Shown here piece after piece: positions 57,055 through 64,000 of a stretch of DNA of 64,000 nt. Every line of letters begins with the position of its first letter. The first letter of the stretch is position 1. A program made the position numbers and the translations under genes. The notes below the pieces were generated by a model that saw nothing but the letters and a program-made list of their open reading frames with translations, had not been told where the DNA came from and did not search any database. The DNA comes from Neodontobutis hainanensis (lineage: Eukaryota > Chordata > Actinopteri > Gobiiformes > Odontobutidae), in assembly GCA_024349245.1 (NCBI GenBank), contig JALDNG010002692.1:1-64000 (forward strand), read 5' to 3'.

Positions 57055-59198
57055 TATCTCTACAGTCTGTTCTAAAGCATGTCTACAGTGTTTTCTAATA
57101 CTCATATACAGTCTGTTCTTATGCTTGTATACAGTTTGTACTACTGCACCCCTACAGTCTATTCTTCTGCACATTGTCAGTCTGTTCTACTGGACGTTTA
57201 CAGTCTGTTCTAATGCTCATCTAAAGTCTGTTCTACTGCACATCTAGAGTCTATTGTAATAATTGTCTACATTCTGTACTACTGCTTCTTACAGTCTTTT
57301 CTACTGCGCATCTACAGTCACTTCTAATGCAGGTCTACAGTTTATACTTCTGCACATCTACAATCTGTTCTATTGCTTGTCTACAGTCTAATCTAATGCC
57401 CAATAAAAGTCTTTACAACTCCACCTCTACAGTCTGTTCTACTGCATGTCTACAGTCTGTTCTACTGCACGTCTTCAGTCTGCTCTATTGCAAGTCTACA
57501 GTCTGTTTTACTGCACATCTACAGTCTGTTCTAATGCACATTTACACTCTGTTCCTATGCAAGTATACAGCCTGTACTACTGCTCAACAACAGTCTGTTC
57601 TACTGCACGTCTACAGTCTGTTCTACTGCACCTCTACATTCTGTTGTAAAGCATTTCTAGTAGTGTTTTCTAATACTCATATACAGTCGGTTCTACTGCT
57701 CGTCTACAGTCTGAACTACTGCACCTCTATAGTCTGTTCTAAAGCATGTCCACAGTGTTTTCTAATACTCATATACAGTCTGTTCTAATGCTCATCTACA
57801 GTCTGTACTACTGCACCTCTACAGTCTATTCTTCTGCACATTGTCAGTCTGTTCTACTGGACGTTTAAAGTCTGTTCTAATGCTCGTCTACAGTCTGTAC
57901 CACTGCACCTCTACAGTCTGTTCTAAAGCATGTCTAGAGTGTTTTCTAATACTCATATACAGTCTGTTTTAATACTCGTCTACAGTCAGTTCTAAAGCCA
58001 ATCTAGTGTCTGTACTACTGCTGCTTTGAAGTCTTTTCAACTGCAAGACTACAGTCTGTTTAATTGCACCTCTACAGTCTGTTCTAATGCCAGTTTACAG
58101 TCTGTACTATTGCTCTACTGCAGTCTGTTCTACTGCATGTCTATAGTGTTTTCTAATACTCATCTACGGTCTGTTCTACTGCACGTCTACAGTCTGTTTT
58201 AATAAATGTCTACAGTCTGTAGTACTGCACCTTTACAGTCTGTTGTAAAGCATTTCTAGTATTGTTTTCTAATACTCATATACAGACTGTTCTAATGCTT
58301 GTCTACAGTCTTCACTACTCCACCTCTACAGTTTGTTCTACTTCTCCTCTACAGTCTCTTCTACTGCAGGTCTACAGTCTGTTCTACTGCAAGTCTACAA
58401 TCTGTTATACTGCTCGTCTACAGTCTGTTCTACTATAAGACTAAGGTCTTCAGTATCTTCTAATGCACATCTACAGTCTGTTCTAATGCACATCTACAGT
58501 CTGATCTACTGCACGTCTACTGTCTGTTCTAATAATTATCAACATTCTGTACTACTGCAACTCTACAGTCTCTTCTCTACTGCACATCTACAGACTGTTC
58601 TACTGCATGTCTACAGTCTGTTCTAATGCCAGTTTACTACTCCACTGCAGTCTATTCTAATGCACGTCTACAGTCTGTTTTAGTGCACATTTACAATCTT
58701 TTCTAATTGTCAGTCTATTCTACTGGACCTTTACAGTCTGTTCTAAACCTCATCTACAGTCTGTTCTAAAGCCAATCTAGAGTCTGTACTAATGCTGCTT
58801 TGAAGTCTTTTCAACTGCACTTCTACATTCTGTTCTACAGCACGACTATAGTCTGTTTTAATAGACGTCTACAGTTTTCTAATGCACTTCTACAGTCTGT
58901 TCTACTGGACGCCTCCAGTCTGTTCTAATAATTGTCTAGAGTCTGTTCTACTGCACGTCTACAGTCTGTTCTAAAGCATCTCTACAGTCTTTTCTAATGC
59001 TCGTGTAAAGTCTCAACTACTGCACCTCTACAATCTATTCTTCTGCACATCGTCAGTCTGTTCTACTGCACATCTACAGTCTGTTCTAATGCACATCTAC
59101 AGTCTGTTCTAATGCACATCTATAGTCTGTTCTAATGCTCGTCCACAGTCTATTCTAATGCACATCTACTGTCTGTTCTAATGCAAGTCTATAGTCTG
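57055..59198 (+). repeat. 23-bp satellite array, plus-oriented block 4
   Basis: Plus-oriented satellite between the L2-like fragment and the retrovirus-like element. About 57055-58415 matches 20410-21770 in monomer order with few differences (offset about 36.65 kb). It is cut at 59198 by the LTR. No gene seen. Confidence 0.92.
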
Positions 59199-59562
59199 TG
59201 TTATAATAATTTTAATTCTTATGTTTAGAGTTACTGGGGGCTTATAGTTCTCCTCAGGTCATGTCAAATTCATGTCATGTCCTTCGCTCTAATCCAAGCA
59301 GGAAGTAGACATGACAAGACTGAGACATGGCTTGTCACGGGACTCTTTCTCCTGGACCATTGTGAACGCCTCTCACTAGGGACGTCACTGTGTTGTATAT
59401 AATCCCATGTTATGTTTACATCTTTAAGCAAACCTTCCGCTGTAATATTGTGCTGCTTTGCTTCTCCTTGCAAGGATTAAAACTTGGCCATTGCTTGTTA
59501 AATTATAATCGGTCTCCTTGTCTCTCTGGTTAAATATATGGATATAAAATATTCCTATAACA
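59199..59562 (+). mobile_element. 5' LTR of an endogenous retrovirus-like element
   Basis: A 364-bp LTR with TGTTATAATAA at its start and CCTATAACA at its end. It is closely related to the solo LTR at 39974-40333. TATATAA lies at 59396-59402, and ATTAAA at 59476-59481 is a possible polyadenylation signal. It is followed after two bases by a perfect primer-binding site, which makes it the 5' LTR of a plus-oriented provirus. The sequence before it ends GTCTG, so GTCTG is the likely target duplication to look for after the 3' LTR, which lies outside the window. It interrupts the 23-bp satellite. Confidence 0.94.
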
Positions 59563-59564
59563 TT

Positions 59565-59582
59565 TGGGGGCTCGTCCGGGAT
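59565..59582 (+). other. Retroviral primer-binding site, tRNA-Pro type
   Basis: TGGGGGCTCGTCCGGGAT follows the LTR after a TT spacer. These 18 bases equal the well-known proline-tRNA primer-binding site of murine leukaemia virus, so reverse transcription would be primed by tRNA-Pro. This places the element among gamma/epsilon-like retroviruses by primer use, though primer use alone is weak phylogenetic evidence. Confidence 0.95.
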
Positions 59583-62500
59583 ATCAATACCTGATGCTTC
59601 TCATGCAGAAAAGTGAAACTGACGTGCACGGGGGAAATGCACAAAGCATTTCTCTGTAAGTCCCGAGACTATTGTTTTTAAATAGTACGGGCCAGACCTT
59701 CACTATCTGTGTGTGAGACTCAGTGACGATATCTGAACAAAGAGAGGAAAAGAGAGAAAAAGAGAGGAGACATTCAAAGACGTCCGGCTGAGGAACAACT
59801 GGACCATTGGAATTCTGATTCAGGTAACCAGCTGGTTTAAAATTTTATTTTTGTGTGAATGGTGAATGGAATGAACAAACCTTCCGGAAGTAGTGGTTTG
59901 GGTTACTTCTGCTGGTTCGGTGATTGCATGTGTTTAGCTGAGAATATTTACATGTGATTATCATATTGGTAGAAGAACGCTGGACACTGTCCGTCCAGTG
60001 GGACGGAGGGAAAAAAAGCGTGTGTTTTGTGTCAAGACCTTACCTATAAGTGTAAGTGAGGCCTTAACGGGACAAGTTTGATGTTGATCGGTGTTAAAGT
60101 CTGTAATCTTGCTGGATTGTAAGCTGTCTAGATACCTGGTGCTCTGTAAGTTTTTATGTGATTCTTGAAACTGAGTCTTACGTAGGCCACGTATCATTCT
60201 ATGCGAGATGGGATTAATAACTACGATAAGGAGTATGAGGTCTGGATGTGGCTGGTCCAGGTGAGGGCGAGATTTGATACAGATCAACAACACGGGTCCT
60301 AACGCGCCGCGTCCTCAAAGGCTGGCCTTTACCTCTGGACGTCGGTCATGAAAGGTGCATTGGACGCACAGGTAACTCGAGTATGGACTATTATCGAGAT
60401 TCTTAGCCTAACACCTTTAAGTGAGATACATAGGTCCGAAGTCTATGAGACTTGGAAACGCAGGCCTGCTTTGAAGTGTTCACTGTGTGACGCAGTGAGA
60501 TAAAGCCCACAGAAGGAAGTGGCTTTAATGAAGTTTATCTAACCTGAAGGGTTAGTGAGATAAAGGCTGAGTAAAAGGTGTGGTTGAGAGAGTGATTGTG
60601 ATGCGACTGTGGATTGAATGCAGTTGATTTTATTGAAAGAAGTTGATTCAGTCTGAATAATGAGAACTAACATCAGTCAGCCTGAATGTGAAAAAGAATT
60701 AACTTAAAGCTTAAGCTAAGATAAGTTAATGTGACTCAGAATCTGATCCATCTGAGGAAAAATAGCAAGTAAGAAATACGTATTTCTGTATTTATGTAAA
60801 TTACAAATACCTGCATGCGAGGAGTTAATTAGAAAAATAGTAACAGAAAATCTAACATTGTGACACAATTGTTTGGTTGATTTAACCTTATTTTGATCCA
60901 TCTGAATAAGAAGAAAAGCCTACGAGAGTGAGGGGCTTATACTTTTGAGAATAATATAATGTATAATGTGGACTTAAAGTTAAAAGCAGTTAAAAAAAAG
61001 CTGTGTATTAGGATTAATGTTGTATGAATTGGCGCCATTGCTGAATGTCTAATGTCTAAGAATGTGAACATTAACAAAGGGTTAATGGTTTTGTAGAAAA
61101 AGTTCGAGAACTGACTTGAAAGCAGTGATTTAAACAATTACGAGAAAGAAAAATGGCTTAAAAATAGCTTATGGAAGATATTTTTCTAGGCTTCCGGTGT
61201 AACAGAGGAGAGAGGGGAGAAGCCATTTTGTGAAAAGAAAAATGAGTTTTTAAAAAAAGAAAGGTGCACATGGACTTCAAAACACTAATCATTTGTATTT
61301 TTCTTTTATGTCCTGTGAGATTTTTAGGTCTCGGCCTCTCCGCTCAAACCAGTGCACCTCAAACTCCCTGTGCCTCTCCCACACACCCCTGCTCCTTTCG
61401 GCTGAGACGCTGCAGAAAGACAGCAGCAAAACAAACGGTAATGTAAACATATTCCAGACAAATGTTTATCTGTATTTAGTTTAAACTGTATCTATTGAGA
61501 GAGACCAAAGAGGAATTTGTAGATTAAAGTCAGAAATTGTGCGAAACTTGACCTTAATGTGAATGTAATGTATTTTTCTGAGGAAAAATGCATCATTGGC
61601 CATGGTTGCCATGGAGACCGGGAGCAGGGCTGTGGTGGGCGTGGCAGAGGAGAGGCACTGAGAAGAGGAGAGGAGGCCGACACTGGGTCCAGACAAGAGA
61701 AGGACCTTTGACTGACCCTTGAACAGGTCAGGAACATAAACACATAGACACACAAACAGACATCTACAGAAGGTAAATGTGCTTTTGAATTATGAGTAAA
61801 GTTTATAAATAGTCTGTTAAAGAACAGATATTGTATTACGTTTGTGTGACACAGCAGAGAGGAGATTAAAGATTTGACGACATATATATTTTGTTCCAAA
61901 TGTTTCCTCCTGTGAGCCTATGGGTCTCCGCCTCGACAGCAGCGTGCCGTCCCACGACTGCCCAAACCCCCCCCCCCGCCACACTCCTGTGGCCCAGCCG
62001 CTGCACCAAGGCCTGAAGGGGTCTGCCCAGTGCCCAGCGGATCAGAGACAAAAGCGGTAGGATACAGAAAAACACATTTTCAAAATTTTATGTAATATGC
62101 ACTAAATTTGACAAAAAGAAAGAGGCTTTTCTCAAAGGCGTGAAGCCTGAAATGAATACTGATTATGTTGTGTTTCTCCGAGGAAAACACGCACAAATTC
62201 CTATGGTCACCGGAGCAGGCTGGGCCGGGATTGGAGGTGGTGGGGGTGCAGCGTGACGGGAGCGGAGCGAAGTGTGGAGGCCCAGACCGGGCCACAGCAG
62301 GAGCAACACTGACTGGACATTAGGAGTTAAGTCATCTACACACACCAGATGACACTTAAAACACACACAAAGACAGAACATGGAAGTGAAAATGTTAGAT
62401 CCAAAGTGAAAATGTTAAAAGATCCAAACTTTAGATCCAAAATAAAAGTATTGATTAGTATTTTGCAAAACAAGGGTATGTATCTATTAGTACGAGAACT

Positions 62501-64000
62501 AATAGAGGTCCATAATATCAATGTGGTTCAAAAACACGATATAACGTTTATGAAAATGTTCACTTTGTAATCAGAAGAATTTAAAAATGTGTCTTGAAGT
62601 GAATTGTGCAGTAGGTATTTCTCTAACAGAGAGAGTTTTTTTTCCTCTCCCAAAACAAACCTTGTTTGGGAACACAGGAATTTTTCACAGAACAGAGCGA
62701 GAAGTGTTTTGGTTTTTCCGTTTTTGTTTTGACGTTAGCTCCACAATCATTTTGTGTGGGAGCCTTTACATCCGATTCAAAGTCTAGGAGACTTATTTAG
62801 AAAACAGTTTGACCTTCTGAAAGGTCTGTGGGAAAAATATAGTCCACCTTGGGATGTAATTTAATTTTTGTGGTACGACCATGTTGTTTTTAGAATTAGA
62901 AAACTAAACGACAACTGAGGTTTGAGTATTGTTTGAGAAAATATTGTCTAAGTAAGTAGAGAAACTGAAATGAAGACAGAATAAATAATAACCAATGGGT
63001 TTTGAAATGGTAATTTCTAATAAAGGTATATATCTAAAACTAAATAATAGATGCTAAAAGTAGTCATCTTTACAGTAAAGTTTTAAACTGCAAGGTAAAT
63101 GTGTAATCTGGGAATTGAAAACGTATCTATATGTTAAAACATATGTTAAAACAATCTTGAAGGATTGAAGGTGGTTTAAATGAAAAGTTAAAGTGTTAAA
63201 CTGTTAAAGTAGTTTAAGTTTAAGAGCATAAGACAAAGTGCTCACTGGGTTTAATAACTGCTTGAAGTGATTTAAAGAAAAAAAGGTTTTTGATGAATCT
63301 GATTTAAGGTTGGAACAGACTAACACAAGAGTATGTCCTTTTGAACAGAATTGAATAATATTTTTGGTTGAACTTTGGAGGTGTTTATGGAAAAACACTG
63401 AGTGAAATCTTTGGAAACTAAAGATTAAAAGTTTAAGAGGTTTAATCTTTGCATGTTTTGAATTAACATTACTAACTATTACTAAGTTCAATGGTGGTGA
63501 ATGTGAATAAATGAAGAGACGTGGTTTGTTTTATTTATTGAACACCTGGTGTTGAGACTGGGTTTACAGCGACAGTGTGGAATAATTCTAGACTGAACAA
63601 ACCCCTGAAGAATTGTTATTATAAATGTTATAAAGGGTAAATGCGGAGAAATTAACACAGAACTTAGTTAATTTTATGAAAAGTCTTTCTTTTAAACGAC
63701 AGTCACACGGTGATGGAGTTTTGGAGGAGAGAGACGAGGTGTTTGAGCAGCTAAGGTTAACTCCCAAGGGAGGGAAGAGTTTTGTTTTTGAGGATTTTAT
63801 TTTTATTTAGGAATTACTTTGAGGTGATTGAATAATATTCTGAGGATTTTCTAATTGGATTGAGAATTTAAAGTCTTTGGCTAAAAGTTCTGTGACGATA
63901 GATCATGAGAAACTGGTGCTGATATGTTTTAAAGTTGTTTATGTTTGCATCAACTGAATAAAATATTACTATGATTGCGGATGATACACTTACAGTTACA
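59583..64000 (+). mobile_element. Endogenous retrovirus interior: long leader, no gag seen
   Basis: About 4.4 kb after the primer-binding site, running off the right edge. The longest open frames are short (up to ~135 codons, on the minus strand) and none resembles capsid, nucleocapsid zinc knuckles, protease or polymerase. A good splice-donor-like CAG|GTAACC is at 59821-59829, and another candidate CCAG|GTGAGG is near 60256-60266. Two GC-rich sections (about 61300-61780 and 61900-62380) look like diverged copies of one another; the rest is AT-rich. Retroviral leaders are normally well under 1-2 kb, so this is an unusually long leader, a large insertion between leader and gag, or a coding-free derivative. 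Unidentified except by its attachment to the LTR. Confidence 0.65.
61318..62380 (+). repeat. Two diverged ~0.5-kb copies in the leader
   Basis: Copy 1 is about 61318-61780 and copy 2 about 61900-62380, roughly 580 bp apart. Shared landmarks, in order: GGTCTC(G/C)GCCTC; a cytosine-rich stretch (a 13-base C run near 61967-61979 in copy 2); a GCTG-AG-AC-AA-GC-rich end; TTTCT..GAGGAAAA; (C/T)ATGGT..CC..GGAGCAGG; CCAGAC(A/C); and a final CACA-rich piece. Alignment by eye only; identity is low. Confidence 0.4.

Noticed and set aside
18834..59198. Many 60-235-codon plus-strand frames rich in Tyr, Ser, Cys and Leu
   Set aside because: The 23-bp unit read through three registers gives one recurring 23-residue pattern. 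The minus strand is closed by TAG twice per unit. Explained entirely by the satellite.
59270..59473. 67-codon minus-strand frame inside the LTR
   Set aside because: It is antisense to the LTR, and the related LTR at 39974-40333 does not preserve an equivalent full frame.
61264..61446. 60-codon frame with a hydrophobic start, as a possible signal peptide
   Set aside because: It is very short, lies in a non-coding leader, has no homologue I recognise, and an overlapping frame is equally open.

Overview
This is eukaryotic, repeat-dominated DNA. A teleost fish is the best guess, for three reasons: a 3' fragment resembling fish L2-clade LINEs, a SINE-like repeat of a type familiar from fish genomes, and a retrovirus-like LTR element with a tRNA-Pro primer-binding site. 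I find no protein-coding gene that I would defend. Almost every long open reading frame comes from tandem repeats whose units happen to lack stop codons. The window looks like a satellite-rich heterochromatic locus, possibly subtelomeric or pericentromeric (inference).

Layout. 1-5331: pyrimidine-rich, A-poor minisatellite built on a 27-bp unit made of three 9-bp submonomers, running off the left edge. 5332-7634: about 3.6 copies of a ~630-bp tandem repeat, itself made of three related subunits. 7635-7812: short unique-looking spacer. 7813-18050: second block of the 27-bp array, with 2.5-kb and 324-bp higher-order duplications. 18051-18833: small island of a 23-bp satellite, then one partial 630-bp unit ending at the same truncated junction as the first block. 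18834-59198: about 40 kb of 23-bp satellite in three orientation blocks: plus to 34346, minus from 34364 to 40898, plus again from 40899. A short telomere-like motif sits exactly at the first switch.

Five mobile elements interrupt the satellite: a solo LTR (39974-40333, 5-bp target duplication); a 3.7-kb DNA transposon-like element (48876-52595, 8-bp target duplication); a SINE-like insertion nested inside that transposon (50739-51105, 13-bp target duplication); an L2-like 3' fragment (56781-57054); and the 5' end of an endogenous retrovirus (LTR 59199-59562, primer-binding site 59565-59582). The retrovirus-like interior runs off the right edge without a recognisable gag.

Most notable observations: each 23-bp unit carries the core of a steroid-receptor response element (ACAnnnTGTnCT), so the locus is a very large cluster of such half-palindromes; the two composite repeat blocks share an identical truncated end; the orientation switch coincides with a telomere-like motif; and the transposon-like insert holds two convergent chains of exon-like segments but no transposase.
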